A stretch of 64,000 nucleotides of DNA from Rhopalosiphum padi (lineage: Eukaryota > Arthropoda > Insecta > Hemiptera > Aphididae). The position numbers and the translations under genes are program-made. The stretch lies in assembly GCF_020882245.1 (NCBI RefSeq), contig NC_083600.1, positions 11,718,001 through 11,782,000 of the forward strand. Reading direction: 5' to 3'. Below the pieces are notes generated by a model that was given only the letters and a program-made list of their open reading frames with translations, ran no database searches and was not told the origin of the DNA. Positions 26,901 through 39,100 of the stretch are shown here, piece after piece. The stretch's first letter is position 1. Every line of letters starts with the position of its first letter.

Positions 26901-28290
26901 TATTTGGTTTTACTGAAAATATATAAGAGATAATTTTATTTTTTCATTTTATGATTTAATAGGGCAACACGTAGTCAGTGTTTATTATTTATTTATACAC
27001 ACTGGACTTGAAGGGTTGTTTTTATTTATAATTTATAATAGAACCATGTAAAAAAATTGAATCTCATATTCTCGTTAGAGGATATTGAGCTTTTTTTTAG
27101 GTTAAAGAATAATTAACTTTTATTAATATAACTTTAAAACCCTATATCAATGAATTATGACATTTACTGTAATATAATATTAATTGTGTAAGTTAAATTA
27201 AAAAAGAATTTATAAGTTATAATAAAACCAATAAACGAGAATAATAAATATCTTTGACTCACACAAATATTATACTTTCTTAAATTAAAAAGATTAAAAT
27301 AATAGTATAATATGTATTCAATTGTTTTAGAATTTAATTTAAAGAAAAATGAGTTTGAAAAATAACAACAATACAGTATGTTGTAAAATCTTCATCTTCT
27401 GTTTACTTTCAGTACGGATAATAGTATATAGTTACGTGTTGCAATATGAATTTTTTAAAAAAATGACTAGTTATCACGTTCAAATAAATATTTAAAGTAG
27501 GCGCTAACTAAATTTTTTTTTAACAACAAGACCTTGTGACCTTGTTGTTGAGTTAATCTTAAGATTGGAGACAATGTAAAGAAAATTCTAAAATTTTATT
27601 TGCATACTACAAATTAATAATTGATTACTCAAAACAGTCTTATCAAAATGTTATAATAAACTAAGTAATATGTTTTGAACAGTATATATTATATAATAAA
27701 AGCATAAAATTATTGCATTTTTCACTTGTTTTAAACTTTAAAATAATAATAAATTTATTATATCTATCTTCAATTTTTTTTTTGCATCGTTGACATAAGT
27801 AAAATAAAATAAGATACAAAATATGGCTTAAATATCGGGAGTCAATTTATTTTATTTTATAGTAGACAAGCAATAAAAATGCCCTGAAGACTTAGGTGAA
27901 TAGTTGAATTATTTACGCGAAAACCAAACTAGTAGCTAGGTAAAATATTATTAACCTACGTAGATAATAGTGAAATCACGTTTAATCACGGGTCCCCATT
28001 AGTAATTCGGAGAAAAAATATAGTAAATTCATCAATTTATAAGAAGTTTAAGGAATCAATTGGTTCGTTCGGCTTTGGATTTAATATAATTTTAGAGAAT
28101 TTCCAGAGAATTGAGAAGTAAAAAAGTCTTAATATAATATTTAATATCTGGAAGAATAATAACTAGAATAACAGTTAGTATTTGTAATCACCGTGCTGCT
28201 TCTGCTGTGATCAAAGTTTTCGAAAAGTTATTTTGATTTTTAAATGGTTAAAATCAATTTATTAAACGAATTTTGGTTGTTGTATAAAAT
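20929..28290. other. AT-rich non-coding stretch
   Basis: Mostly simple AT-rich DNA. Less AT-rich patches at about 21480-21740 and 23160-23760 carry no recognisable coding or transposon signature. The frame at 23378-23608 has no domain. A second CCTAA tract lies near 21777-21788. A palindromic AACAACAAG...CTTGTTGTT hairpin is near 27522-27549, and a TGATCAAAAA/TTTTTTGATCA inverted pair near 24413-24447. Confidence 0.55.
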
Positions 28291-28393
28291 ACATACCGCC
28301 ACGGCTATGCGCCGAGTCTTATGTAGTGACTAATGCGGCGCCATTTGTTTGACTTGCAATTAAACATCGCGATGCTCGTGAGTCGTGAGTATT

Positions 28394-28435
28394 TATATAT
28401 ATATATATATAACCTGTAACTCCGCCGTGCAGTTC
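28394..28435 (+). promoter_or_regulatory. Candidate TATA-initiator core promoter
   Basis: A (TA)n run at 28394-28411 can supply a TATA box. About 30 bases downstream is GCAGTTC (28429-28435), close to the arthropod initiator (TCAGTY) with the A at 28431 as the likely start. The run is also a microsatellite, so the match could be accidental. Confidence 0.35.
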
Positions 28436-28576
28436 TCGTCGTAACCTATTGTCAACCGCGATAAATAATTAAACGGTTTGCTGGGATTCAGGTTTTGTTT
28501 GAGAATACGCTAATTTGCGAACAGGAACTTTATTCCTCCGACTTTGTGTGATGTATCAGTTAAACCATACACACGA

Positions 28577-28622
28577 TGACGTCTCGTCGGAGCGAATAAC
28601 GCAATATAACGTATTGACGTCA
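28577..28622. promoter_or_regulatory. CRE half-site and perfect CRE palindrome
   Basis: TGACGT at 28577-28582 and the full palindrome TGACGTCA at 28615-28622 lie 38 bases apart, about 150-190 bases downstream of the candidate start. This is the binding consensus of CREB/ATF bZIP factors. 5-HT1-class receptors act through cAMP, but any link to this gene is speculation. Confidence 0.4.
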
Positions 28623-28808
28623 TAACGAAAACTCGTGTCAGAAAACGAATAAGACGTTTCAGAAATCCGTATGTACAATAATATTATATAATAGTATATA
28701 TTGACAGGTGCAGCGTACGTTCCTATAATGTTTGCAGTCCATGTTATAAATCATGTTTACTCAGATTAATATTGTTTCCAGTGACCCGCGATAACAAATT
28801 GCCAATAA

Positions 28809-28861
28809 CTACAAAAATTCCAGCGTATAACATTATGACCTACAAAAATCTCAGCTTATAA
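28809..28861. repeat. Two-copy 22 bp direct repeat
   Basis: CTACAAAAATTCCAGCGTATAA (28809-28830) is repeated with three differences at 28840-28861, a period of 31 bases. It is either a small local duplication or a paired binding site. Confidence 0.6.
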
Positions 28862-30280
28862 ATCTGAATACACCGTCAGATTCATCAGACTTTTGTTTGC
28901 TACTTTATATAATACCGGTGAAAACTTTGGCCTATTAACACATAGCCATCCCGCGACGTAGTTATCCCTGTCGTCCCTGTTCGTGTCGTGAGTATTTGAT
29001 CGAAAACGTGTAGTTAATTTGTCTAGCTATTATAGTTAATGGTCAGCATTAAAATTATATTTACGACAGTATCTAAAAAGATACTGTAAGATTTGATTTT
29101 TTTTTCAAATAACGGTTTTATTAAATTTAATGATAATAGTTTTTTTTTTTTAAAGATTTTTAGCGTATTTTTTAAAATAAAAAAATATATGGCAACGGTT
29201 AACTTAAAGTAGATTAACAATTTTCACCGACCTGTCAGGTTAAGTTAGTAACTCTAGCTAGATTAGTCATATTTACCTATGTTATGTTTTATACAGTTAT
29301 GTCGTGAATCAACCCGAACTTGATATCTATATACATACTTTTGATAACCGGATATAAACTTTATAGATTTCTTATAAACGCTATTTAAAGTTGCCAGTAT
29401 TAAAAATTTAAATCGTTATACTATATTACGAATGCTGTTGTAGTCCTATGATGTGAGCTAAGCCAGACAGGGCATCGAGGTTATACTTTCTTATCTTTTA
29501 AATTTAGACAAACGATTAATTTGTTCGTCGTCATAACGGAGACGAAATATGTGGCGCATAAATTTAAAATGCTTACTGTTTTTAACAACTGAAATTGTAT
29601 GCATTCACCGACGAGTAAATTGTACAGAAATATCGTTGGTGCTCAGAGGTCATGATAAATTTCCTCTAAAGGACACTCGTGGAATTGTTTAACTGTGGTT
29701 AATTGATACAACGGATCATGGATCATTGAACTCGAATGGCACTTAAGTAGGCGCGTTAGAAGGGCAAACTACGCAACAATAGCAGCGCAACGAAAAATCA
29801 AGGGTGTAATGTACGACGGAGGCGGGAAAGTGTTTCTGGGTCATGTTCGACAGTGTAATTTTGAATGATGATTTACGTGCCTTGATAGATTGCGGGGGGG
29901 AGGCAGGGTGCCACTTCGCCGGAGCTGCGTCACAAGAGTAGCGGAGCATAAGGATCAAAGGTTTTGTACGTTGCTGATCGTTGATTATAATATGGATGCT
30001 GCACGGTGGTGTGCAAAAAACGATTAAAAGCAAAACGTTAATTTAATTCGTGCACACATTATTATTATGTGTGTACACGGTGGGATGATAATAACTTTAG
30101 ATACAAAAACAGATGAATGTTCGGGTTCGCTGATACGAATAATTCCGTTAAAAACTGGTGTTAAAATCGCCAGACTTGTGCATGCTGGTGGTTTGAGTGC
30201 AACGCGTCCTTCCCATCCCCTTGTGCCTTGTATACCACACTACCGCGGCCTGTTTGCAAACACTATAAAATCGTAGGGTA

Positions 30281-33200
30281 TTAATAATTATTATTCATAT
30301 TAAAAAATTATCTTCTGAGTCACTGGATCTTTTTTATCCGGTTCAATTAATTTTAGTTTTGCCACCGAAGCATAACTTTCAACAAAGCAGTGTTCACTAT
30401 CTCAACAATAATATCTTTCTGTAGGTACTACTATATATAATATTAAATTGAGTATATTAAGCATAAACAAATTAATGGACTGTTAAGCTTTTTTTCATTC
30501 AGTCAATAATAATGAAAATTTATATTATTTTATTCAAAATATATACTATGTCCATCGTACATATTATACACCGATTTTCTCAATATTTTGTATCAACTTA
30601 TCTTCAATTATTTTAAATAGAAGATTAGGCCAAGTTATATTAAACTATATTGAAAACAAATAATATTCAATTTATCGCAAAATATATTTACAGTATAGGT
30701 ATAAGTATTATTATTGTTTGCATATACCTATCATAATATATATATATTACTATGATTAGGTAGGCACCACATTAATTAAAATAGGTTTCACTAAAAACAA
30801 ATTTAAATAAAATTTTTTTTATTCACTCGTTCACCAAATTTTTCTAAAATTATTGATATATATTTTTTAACCTATGCGATAAGAACTTTTTTGAATAACT
30901 AATTAAAATCAATTAAGATCTTGTTAATTTATTTTATTCAGTTAATTATGTTTTACATTTTATATTTGTGTGGGAATAAAATATCGGAATTGATGGTTTA
31001 TTTTTTTTTATAGACCTGATTTATGAAATATTTATAGAATGTAGAATAAAATAAAACAGCAAAGAAAAATAAGAATTGATATTTTTCAAAACACAATATC
31101 ACATTCAATAAATATTAAAATAAATAGCAGTTTCCTTTTAGTTTTATAATATACTTTTTTTTCTGTTACTTATTAAGCATATTTTAATGATTTATACAAT
31201 TTATTTACTAACTTACACATACATTTTCTTAAATATAACATTATATAATATTCCCACATCATATTAACTGACGTCCAATTATCGAAATAGAAAATAATTA
31301 TCGATAGATTAGTTAAATATCGAAAAAAATATTTAATTTAATAATTTAGTGTTTACCTGTTATAATATTTTATTTTTCGATTTACATATTTTATTATTAT
31401 TTGACGATAGAAGATTTTAAATTTGATTTTATTTCATTTTAAAACAACATTAATACCTACATTTAATAATATTATATGAGATATCTATTTAAACCTACTA
31501 ATATCTTATGATAGATATAGATATTGTCGTTTGCATAACGTATACACAATTTTGAATGGCCTCTTGAGTATATTTTTTAAGTTAATTTTTTTTTTTTTAT
31601 GAACACTATTGTTCGATTGTGAAGTGTCATTCTTTTATTTTAATAGTTAACATAAGACTGAAAAATATACAATATATTATTAAAAAAATGTCGACAAGAG
31701 AGCATGGTAATTATTAATCTCATGGTTATATCTCGTGACACAGAATCACGATTCTGCAAAATAGAAAATTAACAAACCATACTTAGAATTGTATTGTACT
31801 CTTATAGATTAATAATACCAAACTCCAATATTTTTTTAAAAAGAATGTATCAAGTTATTTATACTTTATGATTTTATTTTCGTCAAGTGCAACTTAATAA
31901 ATACGATTTCTTGAATTATGTTTATTTTTTAAATTTATTTATTGTTTTTAAAAAGTAATAAATATAAAAAAAATTACCTAATATAAAAATATTCTTTAAA
32001 TTTCTTCTTATTTAGTTATGTTTAAGAATATGTATTAGTTATAATATTAATAGATATATTTTATGGATTTATTAAAAAAATGTTTGCATAATTATCTATT
32101 AGGTTAATTATTATCTCATGTTTAAAAGTTATCAAATAATAAAAGAGTATTAGCTATGGACAGTTAAATTCAAAATAAAATTTGTAAAACTTGTAAATGT
32201 TGTTTATTTTTTTATTACACATATTTTGAGTATTTTTATGTATAAGTGACTAATGAGATTTGGTTTTTTATTTTAAATACACTAATATGAGGCCTTTTTA
32301 CGTTCAGATAAAATAAGAGTTTATTTATGGGCACTATGTATATATGTGATACATAGCTTATTTCTTTTTAACTTTTATAATAAAGTAAGGTTTTATTTTT
32401 AATCGTTTAGTATTGTAAACAAATCTAAATGTATTTTTATTAATAAGCTTAGTGCTTACATGTTATTTTAAGTTTGACTGGCATAAAAAAAAAAAACAGT
32501 TCTAATTTAAATATTTTAAACTGATAAATCTAATTGTTGCCAAAAAGCTATACATTGCTAATTCATGATTTAACTTAAAGATAAAAATACTACCTGTTTA
32601 CGGTTGGTATAATAAAAATGTGATAACATCCTTAATACATGAATTACATTTATACAATATAAATATATTGTATATAGGTATTTAAAATAGGGTTTATTAA
32701 ATGTATGTTTATTTATATTTTCTTGTCCAATTTTAAACGCAGATTAAAATGAAAATACTATAAAAACTTTCAGAAAATATCAAATTTATTGTAATAAATA
32801 ATATATATATATATTAATCCTTAGGTAGTCTATATTCATAAAATATATAATAAATACAGTATAAACGCAGATTTAAGAACAAACACGTAAAAGTATATTT
32901 TTATTTTCATTTTACTATAAGTGACCTAAAAAAGTTGTACATACTACCATTACGTAGTTGTATATTAGTTGCAGTGGACAGCCAAGATCTATTTAAGTGG
33001 TCGTTGGATAGTATTTCAGGTGCCAGCTGATTCGGAACTGTACACGGCCAGTGAATAAATTGAACTGTGGAGGGATAGAAATGGGTAGGGAATAGTAATG
33101 TATTCGATGTTTCATTACGGAGATGGATTTTAAAACAGCTCTAAACCGGCGACGTTGCTGTATGTTTGTTGCAACCTAACGTTATTTAACTTTTTTTTTT

Positions 33201-33576
33201 CATTTGGGATAACGATATACTCTTCCGGTCAACGGCGACACACGGTAAACATCCACAATATTCGTCTAATTAAAGAATAATATAAAACTGAATACACTGA
33301 AAGCAAGGTGATTTTTATAAAATTATCATTTAAATAGAATTTTTTCAAACAACACATAGAACATTTTAAAATAAAGAATATTCATTTTTATTATCTTTAG
33401 TATTACCGTATATCTGAATCATATTATTATTCTCTAATATACTAAATATTACATAAAGTCATCAACTTCATTATTTCTGGTTGACTTCACTTTGTACCTA
33501 AATGTATATAAGTACGCATTTTTAGTTTTTATTACTTACAAAGACATACATAATTTGTTGCACCGGTAAGTAAAAG
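30281..33576. other. AT-rich non-coding stretch
   Basis: Featureless AT-rich DNA with T and A homopolymers. A less AT-rich patch at about 32960-33250 shows no coding frame. Nothing further seen. Confidence 0.6.
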
Positions 33577-33793
33577 TAATTTCTTCCTTCCAAGTCCATT
33601 TTAATTTAATGCCAAGAAAATCACACAGGCCCAAGCAGACGATAAAATTATAAGCCAAATTCTATGTGATTTCTTTGAAATGCGTATATTGTGGACGGTA
33701 AATTTTGTTGGCGTGGCGAATTGCAACTTGCTGGTGTAAGGCTATGTGATTAACATAGCATGAAATTGAAAATGACTTAAAAGGAAGAAATTA
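33577..33793. mobile_element. 217 bp MITE with long terminal inverted repeats, TA-flanked
   Basis: The left end TAATTTCTTCCTT then AAGTCCATTTTAATTTAATGC is mirrored at the right end by GCATGAAATTGAAAATGACTT then AAGGAAGAAATTA. Weaker pairing continues inward (AAAATCACACAGGCC against GGCTATGTGATTAA), giving arms of about 60 bp. TA at both outer edges fits a TA target duplication as in Tc1/mariner-type MITEs. There is no coding capacity. The centre is unpaired and moderately GC-rich. Confidence 0.7.
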
Positions 33794-36777
33794 GTCAAAC
33801 TACTAAAATGTATGTAAGTGAATAATAATAATAATAATAATGATAATAATAATAAAAAAAAGTTATTAAACCTCAATTGATAAAATATGTTTAGGATATT
33901 GTACAACATGAATATGAGTTAATCACGTGAAAAATATAGGGTGAGGCGATTGATGATTGAATGTTTACACGGAACTTATATTTAACTAATACAGTGGGCC
34001 ATTTAATTTTGAAATAAAACATACAGTGTTCAAATAAATTTCAAAATATCACTTAATCATTTTACAATTTCTAAAAGAAGAAAAAAAGCAAAAGAGCGAT
34101 TAATCATATCGTTGTCAGGCGGAAGATTTTACTAAGTTTATCGCACGTTGTGGGCGTTCGTTCAGTAGACTGTTAACCAAATACTGTTGAAACTTTAAGT
34201 GTTTGTAAACTTTTATATTTAAGCTACTTATTTATGTTTCGCTTTATAGATTAAAGAATTAGTTAATGTAGAAAGTTAAAAAGTTTATTGGACATTGGAT
34301 ATGAGTCTCAGTGTTACGTCAAAATAAATATAAGTCAAAGAACATAATATTTGATATTGTATACAATAAGTTATAGTAAAGTAAGTAGGCATATCACAAT
34401 GTAGAATCATTTTAACTTTGTAGTTAATATTTCGTAAGATAAGTTGTATGATTATTTTAATCAAACTATGGCAACAACTCTATATAAATGCCGTTAAAGT
34501 TGAATATTCCATTAAATTTAATAATCTGAAAACTTGTAGCAACCAAAATTACAATTGAATTTTGAGTAGTTTAACACCAAGCGAGTTGTTATAATTAAAC
34601 TCACGTCTATATTCTGACAAACACATTAGTTTAAGAGGTATAATATACGTTCATATAATTTTGAATTGGTATTTGCATATATTTGATTAAGCCTATATTA
34701 TTTAACCATTTTGGTATTATTATAGAAACAAAATATTATATAATATAAATAAATATGGAACACATACATATAAGTTAGTAAAAATCTTAAAAAAATAAAA
34801 ATATTGTTTACTTTCTTAATGGTAAATATTACGATATTAAAATACGATATTACTCGTATACTTTTTACTATAGTTATTAATTTATTATAATCTACCAATT
34901 TTTTAAGCACAAAAAAACACAAATTATGCACGAAACATACTCAAATAACCTTTTATATAGTTATTAGGTATATTATAATATATATATTTTGTAATGTAAT
35001 TTAAAAAAATAAGGATGTACCTATTTATACTTTTGTAATAACCAATATTTTGCCGAATTCAAGTATAAAGTCCCGTAAACGATAATCTTTCAAACTTTAA
35101 AACTTTTTTTAGGTCTTTTAATTTATAAAGTTTAAAATTTAAAAACTTTAAGTTGGTAAATATATAGTGTTGAATTGTTTACCTTTTACTTTTACAATTA
35201 ATGGCTAACGTCATTTAAGATTCGAAGGTAAGAAATATAGTACTAAGCATCAATAGTTTTTATGAAAAAATTATATTGTGAACTATTGATTGCAATACTG
35301 TCTCGCGTAGTTCCAATTAATAGAATTCTGATTTAGTTCTCTATCAAAATGTGTTGTAAAATATTTATAAAATTCCAAAATGATAAAATATGCTTTAGTT
35401 CTGTAAAATATGCTGAAACATGCAAAAAATATGAAGTAAATGATCTGTATTTTTATTCACAACATTAGGAACGTATTTTGTGCTTACTCGGTATATATAA
35501 TGCAATCAATTAGAAACTAGCATAAAATAAAAATTTTTAAATAAGTCCGCGTTATTCACATACAATGTCAATTTCAATATATCTATATAATGCGTATGAC
35601 AACCAAAATACGAAATAATTTTAATGATAACGATAACAAACTTCAATGGGTATTAATTGTATAGGTATATAATAAATAATAGTTATGGTTTCATATAATA
35701 GGTTTAGTCGAATGGATAAAGATAAATCTAACGGTATAATAACTAACTCATAAAAAAAAAAAATATCCTCGACCCTTTATAGTTTGATATAAAAATAAAG
35801 GTATAGTTATGAATGGTCAATGATTAATATTTTCTATTTATTGAGTTTAAATAATCTTTATAATATTATAATAAATTCATTTATAGATAAATCAGAAAAA
35901 TGCATAATATACATAAATAATGATAATAATAATAATAATAATGAAAAAAATATATTATACTTTTATTTAATATTTTTTTTCTAATGTCTACTGTTGATCT
36001 ATGCAGCGTGTTTTTTATATGTGTCATGAGTTATAACTATAATATTATAGCCTAAAAGGTTATTTAGATTGAATTAATTTAATTGATCCATTTGACTTTA
36101 TAAGGAATTTATAATTTTATGTGCAAGCAATGCTTATTTATAATTTGTTTGTGTTTAAAAATAAAAAAATTCCCGGATATTTTTATTTTCTTATTTTTTT
36201 TTTTTCATAAGCGCTTAAGTCATTACTCATTTTTAAGATGACTCGGGAAGAGACTGAATAATGTAGATTAAAAGCACGTATAAGTAAGCGCGTTGTGCTT
36301 TAAAATATGTGACGTGGTTGATCTTTGTTATTTTAAAATAACTACTATACCTATTCTTTCTTTACAAGTTGTAACGTATAAGTGTTATACTGAAAATATT
36401 ATCACAGTTTTTATTGAGCGTTAAATTCATTTTAGTTCAAAATATTATTTTTTTTTTAACTTTGAAATTTATTTATTGTAAATAATGTTGTGTACAGTAG
36501 CAAGTATTAAAACTAAATATTTTGTTATAGGTATATTGGACCTAAAAATGGTTCTAATTTATCATAAATATCAAGGATATGAATAATGTTAAAGATCCAT
36601 TTACTTTTCGGTTTGGCAACGTTTATGATCTCCACGGATCAGCCTGAAGGGTTAAGTAAGGAATAAAATTCAGCCCAAGAAAGGTAATATTGATGTTCAG
36701 TGTAAATAATGTAACCTACCAAGTACCAACGTTTAACATTTTGTGTATAATATAAAAATTCATAAAAAAAAGGGATA

Positions 36778-36808
<31 letters not shown>

Positions 36809-37060
36809 GGTGATTTTATGATAATATAATAAATAAATGGCCGATATTTGTAGTCTTAAATTAACGATTTGTCGCAGACGAAAAGTAATTATATGTTATT
36901 TTTTGAGTCAGACGACGATATCATTCTACAACCACACCAATCTCTGGAAATAAATCCAATTAGGTTATGTAAATATTATTAAGTATACTTTATAATGTAT
37001 ATTATATATTATTATTATAGTAAATAGTGTATTGATTTTGCGAAGAAATATAATTTCTTT
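33794..37060. other. AT-rich non-coding stretch with simple repeats
   Basis: AAT-type runs near 33821-33860 and 35920-35945 and a TTA run at 36781-36808. The minus frame at 34698-34931 is hydrophobic low-complexity and unconvincing. No gene or element recognised. Confidence 0.6.
36781..36808. repeat. (TTA)n microsatellite
   Basis: About nine perfect TTA units. Confidence 0.9.
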
Positions 37061-37207
37061 GAAACCACACCACCGTGCCTTTTGTATTCGATTATCCCGC
37101 GTGTTCGCATGTGTTGAATGACGGCCGCGCAATGGTAATTGAATTTTGTTCTGTTACGATCGCTCGCGTATTGTCGTCTGATTTCTTTCTACTCAGTGTT
37201 TTTTTTT

Positions 37208-37315
37208 TCTTGTCGACGAGTTCTTCTTATTTTTCTTCTTCTTCTTCTCCATCCTTTTCTTCTTCTTCTGCTTCTTCTTGTTTCTCTTCTTCATCATATT
37301 CTCCTCGACATGAAT
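37208..37315. repeat. TTC-rich polypyrimidine tract
   Basis: Imperfect (TTC)n. It reads as poly-Ser/Phe on the plus strand and poly-Glu on the minus strand, where a frame of about 60 codons has no ATG and ends at TAA. Confidence 0.8.
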
Positions 37316-37879
37316 CTTTTAAAAGTGTACACGCCCATGTGACCCTTACGGGATTCAAAGTGCGATACTTAGCTAAAGTGGTCTTAGTCCCCACCGAGGA
37401 GTACGATAATTACTTATTTTTTTTATAATTCCATATTCGCAGTTAAGTTGCATAAATAATATTAAGCATAATAGTTAATTTCACTAGTTTTAATCTTAAA
37501 AACCCGCATAATGTGGCGTGCGGCAAAACGGAATGTCTTTTTTGAAACGGTCTTCACTTTGAAACGTATATTTTGTTACTTCTTCGCAGTAATACGATTA
37601 ATGCGATGTCACAGCTTATAATTTCTGAACGATCCGTACCCCGCGAGTGATATAATATGCGCCGCATGTCAAATATTTACGAGTATGTGTACCAAGATAA
37701 ATCGCTATTAATAATTTCGTATCACACGCGCGTACGTACAATACGACGATGGGCTTTGGCATGGGCGTCAAACAATTTGGAAACCTGCGGATCCCCCCCC
37801 TCCCCGTGCACACACATAACCCCACAGGCACTAAGATATTCGACAAACTTCTACCTACAACTGTGTAAACGACAACAGG

Positions 37880-37880
<1 letters not shown>

Positions 37881-37916
<36 letters not shown>

Positions 37917-37920
37917 GCAA
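37881..37920. repeat. (CAA)n microsatellite
   Basis: About twelve CAA units ending in CAG-CAA. A poly-Gln tail of a plus-strand chance frame (37657-37923) is produced by this run. Confidence 0.9.
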
Positions 37921-38083
37921 TAATAATACGTATATGTTTATAGGGAGGTACGCGTCATACATAGGTACGGCAGTCACTGCGGTCGTCGAGATACGAGCGG
38001 AACGTTGACGCGGAACCCTCCTCGACGTGATGGGTAGTCATCGCGCGCGCCGAGTCGTATTTGTTTATGAGCTCGCCACGTGT

Positions 38084-38151
38084 ACGCGCGCGCGCGCGAG
38101 AGAGAGACAGAGAGAGACAGAGTGGGTGAGCGTGTGTGTGTGTGTGTGTGG
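38084..38151. repeat. Compound (CG)n, (GA)n, (GT)n tract
   Basis: Consecutive CGCGCG, GAGAGACA and GTGTGTG runs. Alternating purine/pyrimidine parts could adopt Z-DNA. Confidence 0.85.
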
Positions 38152-38241
38152 GTCAACCGTTTCGGTGGCTCGTTTTGTTAATTAAACCATTGTGCGAATT
38201 CGAGGCCGAAGAGTTGACGCGAGTCGGCGGCGTATATTATA

Positions 38242-38281
38242 CTGTGTGCGCGCGTGTGTGTGCGTGTGTGCGCGCGTGTGT
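38242..38281. repeat. (GT/GC)n alternating tract
   Basis: GTGTGCGCGCGTGTGTGTGC-type alternating purine-pyrimidine sequence 90 bases after the preceding compound tract. Confidence 0.85.
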
Positions 38282-38410
38282 AGGAGAGCGCCGCGAGGGT
38301 CGCGATGGGACGGCTGCGGAACGATTTTGAAAAGTCCGCGCGGAGACACACGTACAATACGCCGCCGCCACGGCAACCATACTATACCATTATACTTACG
38401 GCGCACCCCT

Positions 38411-38428
38411 CTGCCGCCGCCGCCGCCG
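38411..38428. repeat. (CCG)n repeat
   Basis: Five to six GCC/CCG units at the end of a Pro-rich chance frame. Confidence 0.85.
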
Positions 38429-38704
38429 TAAAAACGTTGGCGCGCGCGGTGTAAGCGTTTACGAAAGTTGGTCGCTTTGTTGTTGCCATCAGCTTGATTA
38501 ATGCGGTTTTATCACCGGCGAACTTCGGTGTGTCTGGCGTGTCCCGCCGAGGAGAGGCGTATCGCGCGGCCGAACGACGTTATATTATTATTTTCCATCG
38601 GGTCGCACCCCCCCTCCCCCGCACGGTCGCATTACCGCGGTGAATCCGCGGTGACGAGCGACGCGGACTTCGGGGGCACACTCTGTTTTGACGGAGTTTC
38701 GACG

Positions 38705-38776
38705 CGGAGAAGTTTCGCAAACCGCGTGTTATGACTAACGCAGTGCGTCGTCGGACGGCGGCGCGAAACTTCTCCG
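38705..38776. repeat. 14 bp perfect inverted repeat in the CpG island
   Basis: CGGAGAAGTTTCGC at 38705-38718 pairs exactly with its reverse complement at 38763-38776 around a 44 nt loop. A transcript could form a strong stem. It may be a cruciform or protein-binding dyad. Confidence 0.75.
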
Positions 38777-39024
38777 GCGATTTTACAAACTGTCGTAATG
38801 ACATTATATCGCTGTATATGCGGACTAGGTCGCTGTCATAGCCTGTCCGATTCGCCGGACGCCGCCGAAATATGGCGCGCGCGGCGTCGGGCTCGACTAC
38901 GGCAAAGGCTTGCGTATTGCCCCGACGTCGCGTAATTATACGATATTAATGGCATTATATATGTTATGGTTCATTTGGAAACAAAATGCGTCTCTCCAAC
39001 TCTTTGTTTTATTTAATTTAAAAG

Positions 39025-39090
39025 GTTTCGCTTTAAAATCGCGTCTTGAATTATGACTGTAATGACATTTACCGTTAAATAAAGCGAAAC
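39025..39090. repeat. 11 bp inverted repeat sharing the GTTTCGC core
   Basis: GTTTCGCTTTA at 39025-39035 pairs with TAAAGCGAAAC at 39080-39090, loop 44 nt. The same GTTTCGC core and the same loop length occur in the pair at 38705-38776. Confidence 0.65.
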
Positions 39091-39100
39091 TTTAATGAAC

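Larger units (their letters stand above)
28290..30280. promoter_or_regulatory. CpG-richer island, candidate promoter region
   Basis: A block of higher CpG content whose left part (28.3-29.0 kb) carries a TATA plus initiator arrangement, two TGACGT motifs and a 22 bp direct repeat. The right part (29.5-30.28 kb) has a G-run and open frames on both strands (29743-30033 minus, 30067-30276 plus). The minus frame starts with TTG, and neither resembles a protein family. The simplest reading is a transcription start with untranslated sequence, or an enhancer within the receptor intron. Confidence 0.4.
37060..38960. promoter_or_regulatory. Strong CpG island with microsatellites, candidate promoter region
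   Basis: The most GC/CpG-rich non-coding block in the window, with abrupt edges. In order it holds a TTC-rich tract, a (CAA)n run, mixed (CG)n/(GA)n/(GT)n tracts, a (GT/GC)n tract, a (CCG)n run and a 14 bp perfect inverted repeat. Open frames on both strands (37075-37428 plus, which starts with GTG and is mainly a Ser run, and several at 37.6-38.8 kb) translate the repeats and overlap each other. No splice-supported exon was found. Such blocks in AT-rich insect genomes commonly mark transcription starts. It lies inside the presumed receptor intron, so an internal promoter or a nested non-coding RNA is possible. Confidence 0.45.

Noticed and set aside
29743..30033. A 96-codon minus-strand frame in the 28-30 kb island
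   Set aside because: It starts with TTG, has no recognisable domain, and opposite-strand text is also open nearby. There is no splice or promoter support in that direction.
37075..37428. A 117-codon plus-strand frame
   Set aside because: It starts with GTG, its core is a Ser/Phe run from a TTC repeat, and overlapping frames exist. Nothing protein-like lies on either side.
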